DNA of 36,874 nt from Acidimicrobiia bacterium (GTDB lineage: Bacteria > Actinomycetota > Acidimicrobiia > Acidimicrobiales > AC-14): NCBI GenBank assembly GCA_023265025.1, contig JAHFUP010000052.1, forward strand, positions 1 to 36,874, read 5' to 3'. Position numbers and translations under genes: made by a program. Each line of letters opens with the position of its first letter. Position 1 is the stretch's first letter. The notes beneath the pieces were generated by a model. The model worked only from the letters and a program-made list of their open reading frames with translations, had not been told where the DNA came from and searched no databases. This document shows positions 1-8,397 of the stretch, one piece after another.

Positions 1-694
1 CGCCCTGTGGCCCCGCCGGCCCGGGAGGCCCGCCGGCCCCCGCCGGCCCCGCCGGCCCAAGAGCTCCCGCTTCCCCCGCTGGTCCCGCCGGCCCCGGCTC
101 GCCCGGCGGGCCCTGCGGCCCGGTCGTGCCGGCCCCGCCGGCCCCGTCCACCTCGGCTCCGTCGAAGCGCCACAGCCCCGCCCCGTCCTGGAAGAACGTC
201 CCGCTGTGGCGGTGGCCGGCCGGCGGCAGGAAGAGGCCGGGGTCCTGGGTGACCGTCGGGTCGACGCCGGCCTCGGCGACGACCGTGCCGAGGACGATGA
301 CGTCCCCACCCGCCGGCGGTTCGCCGGCCACCACCTCCACCGTCGTGTCCGCGAAGATCAGCGTCGGCCGGTCACCCACCCGGGCTGCGGCCAGGTCGTG
401 GCTCGACGCCCGCAGCAGCACGGTGAACGGCCCGACGGCCGGCGCCGGCGGGATCGTGACCGGGGCGGCGGCGTCGACCCGCACCGGGCTCCCGTCGCCG
501 GTGAAGGCGAACCCAGGGGACAGGGTGACGGTGCCACCCTCGACCGACAGGCGCAGGCCGGCGCCCACCCGGCCGACGCCGAGGACCCGCCGGAGATCCT
601 CGATGGCGACCAGGGCGGCGTCCTGGGCGTGGTTGAGATGTTCCGCCGTGACGCGGAGCCCGTCGACGAACGATGCCTTCGGCGGACGGGTCAC
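1..694 (-). CDS. Collagen-like tail-fibre protein of the injection system (3' end outside window)
   Basis: Open reading frame from GTG at 694 to the window edge, at least 231 codons. Residues 1 to about 185 form a non-collagen head that starts VTRPPKASFVDG, a head type often seen on tail-associated fibre proteins. From about residue 186 it becomes a Gly-X-Y repeat (GPQGPPGEPGPAG and similar) that is still running at the edge. The start overlaps the stop of the preceding 21-codon ORF (GTGA), and AGGGACG lies just upstream. As the last visible gene of the tail operon it probably forms a trimeric fibre or spacer, perhaps for receptor contact. The function is inferred from the repeat and the position. 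The repeat-rich DNA gives long false ORFs in the other frames. Confidence 0.72.
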   Translation of the reverse strand, partial: MTRPPKASFVDGLRVTAEHLNHAQDAALVAIEDLRRVLGVGRVGAGLRLSVEGGTVTLSPGFAFTGDGSPVRVDAAAPVTIPPAPAVGPFTVLLRASSHDLAAARVGDRPTLIFADTTVEVVAGEPPAGGDVIVLGTVVAEAGVDPTVTQDPGLFLPPAGHRHSGTFFQDGAGLWRFDGAEVDGAGGAGTTGPQGPPGEPGPAGPAGEAGALGPAGPAGAGGPPGPAGPQG

Positions 695-756
695 CGTTCC
701 GCGTCCCTGAGAGCGACAAAAACGTGCAGATCCTGCGCACAGAACGGCCCGGTCAC
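691..756 (-). CDS. 21-residue ORF linking two tail genes by double GTGA overlaps
   Basis: GTG at 756 overlaps the TGA of the 542-residue gene (GTGA). The ORF encodes 21 residues beginning VTGPFCAQDLH and ends in a TGA at 691 that overlaps the GTG of the collagen-like gene (again GTGA). The peptide matches no family I recognise. It may be a true micro-protein, a leader that carries ribosomes from one gene to the next, or a chance ORF. The double exact overlap favours a role in translational coupling. Confidence 0.35.
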   Translation of the reverse strand: MTGPFCAQDLHVFVALRDAER

Positions 757-2381
757 GCGGACACCTCGGTATAGGCCACGACCATGGATGAGAGCGTGAG
801 CCGGCAGGGCGCGCCGACGACCAACCGGAGCGGAACCGCGCCGGCGACGATGCCGCCGCCGGCGGCGGTGATCGGGGGGTCGGCGCCGAGCCGCAGCCCG
901 ACGCCGTCGGGGGTGGGCGTGAAGACCGCCGGCCCCGCGCTCCCGGGCAACGCGGCCTCGACGAGGGGGATCGGGGCGGTGCGGGGCGCGGAGCCGACGA
1001 CCCGCAGGGCGCCGGCCGTCGCCGGCAGGCCGGCGGGCAGCGACAGCGGCTTGACCCGGCCGTTCGGCGTCCGCCGCATGAGCACCGCGCGGGCCGGCGC
1101 ATCCTCGGCCGCCTCGGCGAGGAGCCAGCTCACCCGGCCCTGCTGGACCTGGATTTCGGCCCACAGCGGCGTGTCGGGCTTGAGCGGGAGCGCGGTGCGG
1201 GTCAGCACGCTGACCCATGCGCCGGCGTCGTCGGCCGGCACCGTGGTCGGCTCGAGCGTGCCGCCCTTCACCGGCGCGCCGGGCAGGCCGCCGGCGTCGG
1301 CGAGGATTACGCCCCCGATGGTGGCGCCACCGGGCTCGACGAGGAGATGGGCCCGGAGCCCCTCGAGGGCGGCCAGCCGCTGGAGATGGGCCGCCGGCAA
1401 TGCGACGAGGACGGGGTGGCCGGCGTCGAGGAGCAGGCGGTCGCGGGTGTCCACGCCGCCGCCACCCACCACCGGCACGACGGGCGCGGTGGGCGGCAGG
1501 ACCCGGCGCTCGACCGGGTCGGCCCGCACCGAGCCCTCCAGCCGGGCGATCGACCAGCCCGAGGCGTCGGCTGGCAGGGGCAGCGGCACGACGACGACGC
1601 CCTCCTCCGGGACCTCGACGACGTGGTCGGCGCCGTCGGCGAAGGCCACGGTGTGGGTGCGGAGGAACGAGACGTGCGGCGTGGCCGAGAGCTGTCCCGG
1701 CACCCGGCTGCGGAGGACGACGGGGACCTCGGAGGCGCCGGCGTCGACCGCGGCCTGGAGGTCGGCCCGGATGTCGACCGTCTCCTCGAACCCCGCCGGC
1801 GCCGCCCCGGCCCGCGACCACGACCGCCGGCCGCCGACGAGAAGCTCCAGGTCGGCGGGCGGCGTCGAGGTGATGACCGCCCCGCCCGTCGCCAGCTCGT
1901 CCGGGCCCGTGGTCTCGTCGAGCGTCACGAGGAGGCGCTCGGTCTGCACCTCCTGGAACGTCTGGACGTTGCCGCTGCCGTCGCTCACGCTCTCGCCGGC
2001 GAACGCGGTCCCCAGCCAGACGCGCACGTCGGTGATCGACGTGCCGGCCGGGGCCCGGAGGGCGGAGACGGTCCGCATCCCTCCGAAGTCCACGACCAGC
2101 TGCGTCGACCGCCCGGCCGGGTCGCCACTGGCGGCCCGCACCGAGGCCACGTCGTCGATGGTCGTCGAGCCGGCGGCCTCCGCGGCGACGGAGACGGTGC
2201 CCTCGATCACGACCGCGCCGGCGCCCAGGGGCACGACCACCTGGAGCTCCGACGACGCCTCGCTGGTCACGGGGGCGAAGGTGATGTAGGCGGCCGCGTA
2301 GTAGGCCTCGTTGGTCACCACCAGGTTGTTGCCGAGGATCTCGGCGCCGAGGAAGCCGCCGGCCGTTCCCGAGATCGCCAT
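753..2381 (-). CDS. 542-residue unknown structural protein of the tail operon
   Basis: ATG at 2381 shares one base with the stop of the upstream PASTA-like gene (TGATG). The protein is rich in Val, Ala, Gly, Thr and Pro, with alternating hydrophobic segments that suggest stacked beta-sandwich domains. It has no signal peptide, membrane segment or catalytic motif that I recognise. It starts MAISGTAGGFLGAEILGNN. The position after the baseplate genes and before the collagen-like fibre is where tail fibres and fibre adaptors lie in contractile systems, so a fibre, adaptor or surface-binding role is likely, but this rests on position only. Clearly coding: long, uninterrupted and tightly coupled on both sides. 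Confidence 0.75.
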   Translation of the reverse strand: MAISGTAGGFLGAEILGNNLVVTNEAYYAAAYITFAPVTSEASSELQVVVPLGAGAVVIEGTVSVAAEAAGSTTIDDVASVRAASGDPAGRSTQLVVDFGGMRTVSALRAPAGTSITDVRVWLGTAFAGESVSDGSGNVQTFQEVQTERLLVTLDETTGPDELATGGAVITSTPPADLELLVGGRRSWSRAGAAPAGFEETVDIRADLQAAVDAGASEVPVVLRSRVPGQLSATPHVSFLRTHTVAFADGADHVVEVPEEGVVVVPLPLPADASGWSIARLEGSVRADPVERRVLPPTAPVVPVVGGGGVDTRDRLLLDAGHPVLVALPAAHLQRLAALEGLRAHLLVEPGGATIGGVILADAGGLPGAPVKGGTLEPTTVPADDAGAWVSVLTRTALPLKPDTPLWAEIQVQQGRVSWLLAEAAEDAPARAVLMRRTPNGRVKPLSLPAGLPATAGALRVVGSAPRTAPIPLVEAALPGSAGPAVFTPTPDGVGLRLGADPPITAAGGGIVAGAVPLRLVVGAPCRLTLSSMVVAYTEVSA

Positions 2382-2971
2382 CAGCTCACGAACAGGTAGC
2401 CGGCCTGCAGGCCCGTGTACGCGGCGGCCAGGTCGAGCCCGGGCACGTTCGAGAGCTCGACGCCGCTCTGGGCCAGCGCGTTGGTGACCGTCGCCCGCTC
2501 GGCCTCGGTGAGGTCGGTGACGACGGGCTTCCTGCGGATGATCTCCTTGACGGTCGGTTGGGCCTCGATGAGCTGCTGGCCGATGTCGCCGATCGTCCGC
2601 ACCTTGAACGCCTCGTGGATGCCCGGGATGATGCGGCCCGGGAGGTCGCCCGGCCTGGCGAGCACCAGATCGACGGCCGTGCCCCGCGGCACCGCCGTGC
2701 CCGGGGCCACGCTCTGCGACACGACCTTGGTGGCTACTGGCGTGAGGCGGTCGAGCACCGAGTCGACGATGCGGGCGTCGATGGCGACGGCGGGCAGCAT
2801 GCTCCCGGCCCTGGCCACCTCGGCGGCCACCGACGAGGGGCGGATCTCGACGAACACCGTGCTCGACCGCGGCGGGGGCGCCAGGGCCGCTTCGGCGCCC
2901 GCGATGCGGACGGCGCTGCCCGTCAGTGAGGTCTCCTCGACAGCCTGTTTGCGTGAACCCTTGAGCGGCAT
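2381..2971 (-). CDS. PASTA-like baseplate-associated protein
   Basis: 196 residues, start MPLKGSRKQAV. Around residues 82-110 lies a segment with the closing half of a PASTA domain (SVAPGTAVPRGTAVDLVLA), matching the usual PxxGxxVxxGxxVxLxV pattern. The C-terminal part (LTEAERATVTNALAQSGV) again looks like a small alpha/beta unit. PASTA domains are best known from Ser/Thr kinases and penicillin-binding proteins, where they bind cell-wall fragments. The gene sits ten bases after another PASTA-like gene in the tail operon. A role in engaging the target envelope or packing on the baseplate is inferred. No signal peptide, as expected for a cytoplasmically assembled particle. Confidence 0.7.
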   Translation of the reverse strand: MPLKGSRKQAVEETSLTGSAVRIAGAEAALAPPPRSSTVFVEIRPSSVAAEVARAGSMLPAVAIDARIVDSVLDRLTPVATKVVSQSVAPGTAVPRGTAVDLVLARPGDLPGRIIPGIHEAFKVRTIGDIGQQLIEAQPTVKEIIRRKPVVTDLTEAERATVTNALAQSGVELSNVPGLDLAAAYTGLQAGYLFVS

Positions 2972-2980
2972 CTGCGCCTC

Positions 2981-3700
2981 CTAGGTGGTGCGGACGGAAA
3001 CCTTGCCGAGCCGGAGCCCGAGCTGCTCCAGCACGCGGGCGGCCTCGGCCTGGGTCAGCCCGGCCAGGCTCGGGACGGTGATGACGGGCTCCTCGGCGAT
3101 GGCGGCGGCGACCACGAGCTGCACCCGGCCGGTCGTCGGGTCGGTGACGTCGCCGGCCATCGGCAGCTGGGCCAGCACCGGCGAGTTCTGGTACTCGACC
3201 GGCACGCGGACGCTGCTGATCTCGTGGCCGAGGGTGTCGATCATGAGGCCGGGCTCGAGGTTGGCCTCTCGCATCCGGCGCAGGGCGTCGCTCAGGCCGA
3301 GGCCGAACAGGTCGGGCACGACGGCGCCGGCCGGCGTGAGGCCCACGGTCACCTCGATGTCGGTCGGGACGGTGGCGGGGACGACGGCCGGCTGGAACCC
3401 CGGCGCCCGCACGTGGACCTGCCAGCTGCCCGCCGACACGCCGGTGATCAGGTAGCTGGTGGCCGCCCCGAACAGGGGCAGCGACATCACGGGCTGGCCG
3501 CCGCCGTCGGGCACGGCCACCACGGTGGCGTCACGGACGACCTCCCCGCCGGCGCGGACGTTGACCGCAAGGTGGCCGGTGCCCAGAGCCAGCACGGCGT
3601 CGTACAGCGCGAGCAGCCCGTCGACGATGGCGTTCCAGCCCTGGGCCGCGACCGGCCCACCGGGGCTCACATGGGGCAGGGGTGGCTTCTCGAGGGCCAT
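2981..3700 (-). CDS. PASTA-domain tail-tip protein
   Basis: 239 residues from ATG 3700, chosen because GGAGG lies six bases upstream; longer frames lack this. Residues about 10-40 form a short helical head. Residues about 44-115 look like a carboxypeptidase-regulatory or PEGA-type beta-sandwich (ITGVSAGSWQVHVRAPGF). Two PASTA-like units follow, from about residue 127 (VVPDLFGLGLSDALRRM) and about 205 (ITVPSLAGLTQAEAARVL), each with the VPxLxGLxxxxA opening. The second unit is cut short at the C terminus. It follows the gpI-position gene by 14 bases. A cell-wall binding fibre or adaptor of the injection system is the best guess; the domain call is fairly safe, the role is inferred. Confidence 0.78.
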   Translation of the reverse strand: MALEKPPLPHVSPGGPVAAQGWNAIVDGLLALYDAVLALGTGHLAVNVRAGGEVVRDATVVAVPDGGGQPVMSLPLFGAATSYLITGVSAGSWQVHVRAPGFQPAVVPATVPTDIEVTVGLTPAGAVVPDLFGLGLSDALRRMREANLEPGLMIDTLGHEISSVRVPVEYQNSPVLAQLPMAGDVTDPTTGRVQLVVAAAIAEEPVITVPSLAGLTQAEAARVLEQLGLRLGKVSVRTT

Positions 3701-3714
3701 GCGAATCCTCCGGT

Positions 3715-5130
3715 TCAGGGTGACGGCGGGGGCTGCGCAGTGCCGCCCGGCCAGGTTGAGGTGCCGGACACGACCACGCCCAGCGCCTCGTCGGTGTCGA
3801 TGGGGCGAAGGTGGCCGGCGCCGAGGATCCACCGCGGGTCGGCGTACTCGACGGTGACGTGCACGCCGGCGGCGCGGTGGCGGTCGAGGAGGACGCGGGC
3901 CCGCTCCCGAACCGGCGTCTCCTCCGGGCCGTCGAGGTCGGCCATGGTCAGCGGCAGCCAGACGCGCACGGCGAACGGCTCGCGCTCGTCCCACTCAAAG
4001 CCGATCTCGAACGCCGGCCCGCCGGCCGGGTCAGGAGCGAAGACGGTCTCGTCGAAGTACCCGGCCAGGTTGCGGGGCGCGGCGACCGCGTCGCGGCCGG
4101 CGAAGGTGGCGGCGCCGACGAACACCGCCCACCGGGACTCGCCGGCCGCCAGCACCAGCGGCTCGACGAGGGGCTGGGTGTGCGGGAGCGACGGGGACGG
4201 GTCGAACGCGTCGGCGATGGGCTCGGTCACCGCGAACCGGGCGGCGCGGTCCGGCTCGGTGTCCGTGTCGCCGGCCCAGACGAAGTCCTTGGCGTGGGTC
4301 TGGTCGGCGTCGGCGAACACCGCGCCCCGGAACCGCCACGCCCGCCCGGCGACGGACGAGGCCGACAGCGTGACCCGGCCGTCGCGCTCGAAGCGCAGCT
4401 CCTCGCCGGCCGGCACGGTGACCTCGGCGGTGATCCCCTCGCCCTGGTCGACGTCGACGACCATCGGTCGCAGGCACCGGTCCTCGACGCCACGGACGAC
4501 GACGCTGACCGGCGCAGCCTCGAACCCGCTGCGCACGATCCGGAACCGCTCGCCGTGCCGGCGGGGCACCGGCGTGACGTCGCGCAGCCGGAACGGGTTC
4601 TCCTCCAGCGCCAGCAGGGCGTTGGCGGGCCCGGGCGGGTCGGCGGCCGGCACCCGGTCCGTGCACGTGGCGACGTGCCACCACCGGTCCTCGCTGTGGG
4701 CCACCCGGTCGACCGTCATCCCGAGGTAGGCGGCAGTCGCGGCCAGCAGCCCCGCCGGCGTGCCGTTCCCTGCGGTGTGCACTTCGATGAGGTCGCCGAG
4801 CGTCGTCCGCACCAGGTCGACCCACTGCCCGAACGCGGCGGCGGGGTCGGTGGGAACGGCCGACTCCGCCCACCGTTGGCGGAGGAGGGCCAGGCTGTTG
4901 ACCGTCAGCCCGTGCAGGCCGGCCAGCCGGACCAGGTCGATCTCGGTGCGGGCGTCGGCCAAGCGGTGGGCGCGCCGGATGTCGCCGGCCTGGACGGTCT
5001 GGGTGTCGAGCGGGTCGGCCAGGGCGGTGGCGACGGCGCCGATCGCCTTGCCCGGTGCGGCCAGCTCCAGGTGCTGGGGGAAACGGCCGAGGACGAGCGC
5101 GGCCCGCGTCGAGGGAGGCGCCGGGCTCAT
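3715..5130 (-). CDS. Large baseplate protein in the gpI/Afp12 position
   Basis: 471 residues from ATG 5130, which overlaps the gpJ stop (ATGA). The first 170 residues are helical with regularly spaced Leu, Ala and Arg and resemble the tail-completion (gpI-like) regions that follow gpJ. The rest is beta-rich, with many charged, Trp-containing strands (EIGFEWDEREPFAVRVWLPL) and no catalytic motif that I recognise. In P2, Mu and Afp-type systems the gene after gpJ encodes the partner that closes the baseplate wedge, so that role is assigned by position. It is much longer than P2 gpI (about 180 residues), which fits an Afp12-like expanded version. Confidence 0.7.
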   Translation of the reverse strand: MSPAPPSTRAALVLGRFPQHLELAAPGKAIGAVATALADPLDTQTVQAGDIRRAHRLADARTEIDLVRLAGLHGLTVNSLALLRQRWAESAVPTDPAAAFGQWVDLVRTTLGDLIEVHTAGNGTPAGLLAATAAYLGMTVDRVAHSEDRWWHVATCTDRVPAADPPGPANALLALEENPFRLRDVTPVPRRHGERFRIVRSGFEAAPVSVVVRGVEDRCLRPMVVDVDQGEGITAEVTVPAGEELRFERDGRVTLSASSVAGRAWRFRGAVFADADQTHAKDFVWAGDTDTEPDRAARFAVTEPIADAFDPSPSLPHTQPLVEPLVLAAGESRWAVFVGAATFAGRDAVAAPRNLAGYFDETVFAPDPAGGPAFEIGFEWDEREPFAVRVWLPLTMADLDGPEETPVRERARVLLDRHRAAGVHVTVEYADPRWILGAGHLRPIDTDEALGVVVSGTSTWPGGTAQPPPSP

Positions 5131-6899
5131 GCCTGCTCCTCCTCGGTGACGATCACCGAGCGGATCCACGGCACCTGATCGGCGGCCGGGTTGATCTCCC
5201 GGTCGGGGCTCAGGATGCGCAGGCCCTCGTCGACGAACTCGGCGGTGTAGCCGATGCGCTCGACCGCGTAGGTGTCGGTACCCAACAGCGCGCCGAGGAG
5301 GGTCGCAGGTGTGATCGGGCCGGTCATCGTCGGGAGCAGCGCCGCCAGGCGGGACATGATGTCGGTGCGGACCGTGTCGAGGGCCGACTGCGCCTCGGCG
5401 CCGGCCAGGAGCCCCAGCCGCTCCACCACCACGGTGATGTCGAGGGCGATGAGCGCGCCGCGGAGGGTGACGTCGAGGTCGGCGGGCGCCAGCCGGGGCC
5501 GGGTGCCCGGGCGGGGCGAGAGGTTCTGGCGGCCGGTCGCCGGCGTGCCGGCCGGGAAGAGGTCGACGACGACGTCGTGGACCCCCTCCACGGCCATGAC
5601 CGCCGCCACCAGTTGGTTGTAGACGACCTGGGCGCCCACGCCCAGGCTCCCCAGGTAGGCGTTGACGGCCGCGGCGACGGCGGCGACGAGGTCGGTCTTC
5701 TGGTCGCCGGTGAGGTCGGCGTCGGCCGGCGTGACCGCGGCGGCGACGGCGACGTTCCAGAAGATGCCGTCGACGGTGCCCGAGGGTGCCGGGGGGCCGT
5801 CGGCGTTGCCGCCGCCGGGGCCGACCGGCACGGCCGGCGTCGCCGGCACGACCAGGTTGTGGACCACGCGGATCCCCGCCGGGCGGTGCTCCTCGATGAG
5901 CTGGGCCGCTCGCCGCGACCGGCTCTCGTCGAGCTCGGCGGCCACCGTGATCTTCACCACGCCGGGAAAGGCAACATGGTCCTCGACGACCTGCACGTCC
6001 TGCTCACGAATGCCCTCCACCCCGAGGAGGGCGCCGACGATGGCGCCGGCGGTGGAGCGCCCGGCCGCCTCCAGTGCCCGCCGGGTGCGCGACCGCAGGG
6101 CGTCGTCGGTCTCGGCCTCGCCCCGGAACGTCATGGGGTCGGGGTTGGCGACGCGGGTGACGCCCAGGATCGGCCGGTGGACGACGGTGAGGGTGCCGGC
6201 GGCGGCAACGCCGGCGTCGCCCGCCACCTCGGCCCGCACTGGGACCGCCACCGAACTGGTGCCGGCCCGCAGCTTGCGGGTGTCGGTGGTGACGACGGTG
6301 ACGGCGGGCACATCGCCGGTCGAGATGCGGGTGCCGGCCTCGATGGTCACGTCGCCGGCGGCCGGCGTCGACCGGGCGAACACCACCTCGCCGGTGGCGA
6401 ACAGCTGGGTCCTGCGCTCGACGCCGAGGAGGGCGGCCACCTGCTCGAGGTCGCGTCCGGTGGCGGTGGCGAGGAAGGCGCCGTCGTAGATCGCTTCGAG
6501 CTGGCGGGAGAGGACGGCGAAGTCGACGGCGAACGACTCGGCCAGCGTCCGCAGCACACTGCCCGGGTTGCGATCGGTGAGGCGGGGCGGCGCCTGCGGG
6601 TCGGGCGTGCGCTCGTAGGAGACGTAGAACGTCGTGCCGGGGTCGGGCCTGGTGGCCGGCGGGGCGGCGAAGGTGAGCCTGGCCGCGGACACGGTGAAGT
6701 CGAGGCCGCTCAGGAAGCGGGCGGCGAGGTCGCCGGCGATCCCGTGGGCCCGCACCGTCGCCGGCACCGCGTCGTCGTGGCCGAGGTCGTAGGCGTCCTG
6801 GCCGGGGAGGAAGCGGTACGCCTCACGCACGACGCCGCCGGTGAGGGCGCTGACCAGGTCGTCGACGAAGACCCCGAACGGTTCGGCCCGGAACGTCAC
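5127..6899 (-). CDS. Baseplate protein J (gpJ/gp47 family)
   Basis: 590 residues, start MTFRAEPFGVFVDD, overlapping the gp25-like gene by four bases. Family signs are the segment around residues 115-150 (SFAVDFAVLSRQLEAIYDG, then GRDLEQVAALLGV), the beta module with TIEAGTRIST, and DDALRSRTRRALE near residue 260, all typical of baseplate_J proteins. Afp11/gpJ-type proteins form the wedge around the central spike and trigger sheath contraction. The C-terminal third repeats the module seen in the middle (TDLVAAVAAAVNAYLG), as in the larger J proteins of extracellular injection systems. Confidence 0.93.
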   Translation of the reverse strand: MTFRAEPFGVFVDDLVSALTGGVVREAYRFLPGQDAYDLGHDDAVPATVRAHGIAGDLAARFLSGLDFTVSAARLTFAAPPATRPDPGTTFYVSYERTPDPQAPPRLTDRNPGSVLRTLAESFAVDFAVLSRQLEAIYDGAFLATATGRDLEQVAALLGVERRTQLFATGEVVFARSTPAAGDVTIEAGTRISTGDVPAVTVVTTDTRKLRAGTSSVAVPVRAEVAGDAGVAAAGTLTVVHRPILGVTRVANPDPMTFRGEAETDDALRSRTRRALEAAGRSTAGAIVGALLGVEGIREQDVQVVEDHVAFPGVVKITVAAELDESRSRRAAQLIEEHRPAGIRVVHNLVVPATPAVPVGPGGGNADGPPAPSGTVDGIFWNVAVAAAVTPADADLTGDQKTDLVAAVAAAVNAYLGSLGVGAQVVYNQLVAAVMAVEGVHDVVVDLFPAGTPATGRQNLSPRPGTRPRLAPADLDVTLRGALIALDITVVVERLGLLAGAEAQSALDTVRTDIMSRLAALLPTMTGPITPATLLGALLGTDTYAVERIGYTAEFVDEGLRILSPDREINPAADQVPWIRSVIVTEEEQA

Positions 6900-7393
6900 T
6901 CGGGCGCCTCCACGGCCAGGGAGAACGGGACGACGAGGTTGCGCGGCGTCGCCACGCCGTTCAACCGCACGGTGATCTCGATGCGCACCAGGTCACGCGG
7001 CGGCGCGTGACCGGCGGAGACCTGGCAGTCGAGGACCTTCTCGATGCGCGGCTCCTGGGCCAGGCACTCGAGCACGTGGCGCTTGATGAGGTTCCGTACC
7101 CGTTCGGTGTTGGGCTGGCCGATGAGCTCGTAGTGGCGCGACCCGTACTCGGGATGGCCGAGCAAGGCCAACTCGCCACGCCGGGTCTTCAGGCGGTTGA
7201 CGAGGAGCTGGTCGGCGGCGGAGATGCCGGCGACGACGCCGACGTCGGTCGTGAGCGGCAACCGGCCGGACGACTGGGCGACATCGAGGTCGGCGTCCTC
7301 CCACCAGCCGGACGGGCCGGGGTAGTCGAGGGCGATGTCGGTGCCGAGCAGGCGCATCACCCGGTCGATCTCGGCGCCGGTGCGGCGGGTCAC
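6896..7393 (-). CDS. gp25-like baseplate wedge protein
   Basis: 165 residues from a GTG that overlaps the stop of the PAAR-like gene. The core matches the GPW_gp25 family: an N-terminal beta strand, a segment that sets up ring assembly (LLVNRLKTRRGELALLGHPEYGS), the helix RVRNLIKRHVLECL, and a final strand ending in NLVVPFSLAVE. T4 gp25 and Afp9 start sheath polymerisation by offering a strand to the first sheath ring. The first 50 residues extend the family core and include an Asp/Trp-rich stretch of unknown role. Confidence 0.9.
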   Translation of the reverse strand: MTRRTGAEIDRVMRLLGTDIALDYPGPSGWWEDADLDVAQSSGRLPLTTDVGVVAGISAADQLLVNRLKTRRGELALLGHPEYGSRHYELIGQPNTERVRNLIKRHVLECLAQEPRIEKVLDCQVSAGHAPPRDLVRIEITVRLNGVATPRNLVVPFSLAVEAPE

Positions 7394-7725
7394 GGCGAGC
7401 TCATGTCGTTCACAAAGCCCGCGGCCGGCGGGCCGAGCACGAGCAGGACGCCGGGGCCGGACGGGATCTGGTCGCCCATCCGGACGAGGGCCTGGCCGTC
7501 GATGTCGACACCCGTCGACGCGCCGGCCGTGCCGATCGGGATCGTGTACGGCGCGCCGCTCACCGAGTTGACCATCGTGCAGATCGAGCCGGAGACGGCC
7601 AGGGGCAGGCCTGCCGCGGTCGCCGTCGCCTGGGGCACGACGGTGATGAACCCGGAGTCGGGCGCCCCGGCCGCGCCCGGCGTGACGAGCACCGCACAGC
7701 CGATGGTCACGGGCGGTCCGGGCAT
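7390..7725 (-). CDS. PAAR-like spike tip protein
   Basis: 111 residues starting directly after the spike gene's TAG. It opens MPGPPVTIGC and has Gly/Pro-rich short strands, a central SGAPYTIPIG turn and a late MGDQIPSGPG segment, a pattern close to PAAR-type tips that sharpen the VgrG/gpV needle. The His and Cys metal ligands of classical PAAR domains are not obvious. Assignment rests on size, composition and the hub-spike-PAAR-gp25 gene order shared with Afp and T6SS-type systems. Confidence 0.68.
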   Translation of the reverse strand: MPGPPVTIGCAVLVTPGAAGAPDSGFITVVPQATATAAGLPLAVSGSICTMVNSVSGAPYTIPIGTAGASTGVDIDGQALVRMGDQIPSGPGVLLVLGPPAAGFVNDMSSP

Positions 7726-8397
7726 CTAGCTGGCGCTGAAGCTCGTGACGCCGGCGATCTTGGTCGTGGCGCCCTTGACGGTGGTGGACGACGCGCTCGA
7801 CACCGTGGTCGAGCCCATGGCGTCGAGCGTGGCACTGCCCTGGGCCGAGAGCTCCAGGTCGCCCAGGGCCGACAGTTTGATGTTGCCCTGCGACGTGAGC
7901 TCGATGTCGCCGCCGGCGTCGATGACGACTTTGCCGCCGGACTCCACGGTGATCGACGTCCCGCCCATGGCGATGGTGACGGCGGCGTCGGTGACCGTGA
8001 CGGTGTTGCCGTTCGGGAGGATGATCTCGGCCCGCCGGTCACCGCCGTCGTCGGGGACCTCGTAGACGACCTCGTCGGCGGCCGCCTTCGGGGGGTGCTG
8101 CTGGTCGTCGTGGAGCACGCCGAGCACGACCGCGCCGTTGACGTCGCCCTCCAGGAAACCGAGCACGACCAGGTCGGCGACACGGGGCACCGCCGAGACG
8201 CCGATGCGACCCACCAGCACGGGCACCCGCTGGAGCTCCAGGTCGCTGCCGGCCACCCGGACGTTGACCTCGAGGTTCCGCTTCCCGCTGCCGTCCTCGT
8301 TGGTGGTGACGGCGGTGACGACGCCCAGGCTGAGCGGGCGCACGCCGGTCAGCTCGTCCCGCACGATGGCCTGCAGGACGCTCACGATGGCGGTCAT
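7726..8397 (-). CDS. Spike protein (gpV/gp5-type, OB-fold plus beta-helix)
   Basis: 223 residues from ATG 8397, overlapping the hub gene stop (ATGA). Residues about 15-105 form an OB-like barrel with the family marks GVVTAVTTNEDGSGKRNLEV, RVPVLVG and VADLVVLGFLEGDVNGAVVLG. From about residue 122 the chain becomes short repeated strands rich in Gly, Ser, Thr and Asp (IELTSQGNIKLSALGDLELS), the signature of a trimeric beta-helix needle as in T4 gp5, P2 gpV and VgrG. No lysozyme or effector domain is attached. Confidence 0.92.
   Translation of the reverse strand: MTAIVSVLQAIVRDELTGVRPLSLGVVTAVTTNEDGSGKRNLEVNVRVAGSDLELQRVPVLVGRIGVSAVPRVADLVVLGFLEGDVNGAVVLGVLHDDQQHPPKAAADEVVYEVPDDGGDRRAEIILPNGNTVTVTDAAVTIAMGGTSITVESGGKVVIDAGGDIELTSQGNIKLSALGDLELSAQGSATLDAMGSTTVSSASSTTVKGATTKIAGVTSFSAS

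Noticed and set aside
126-710. Plus-strand 194-codon ORF
   Set aside because: Reverse shadow of the collagen-like gene; composition is random-like.
784-2399. Long plus-strand ORFs opposite the tail genes
   Set aside because: Arg, Pro and Ser-rich composition typical of shadow frames in high-GC DNA; the minus-strand frames have sensible proteins and linked starts.
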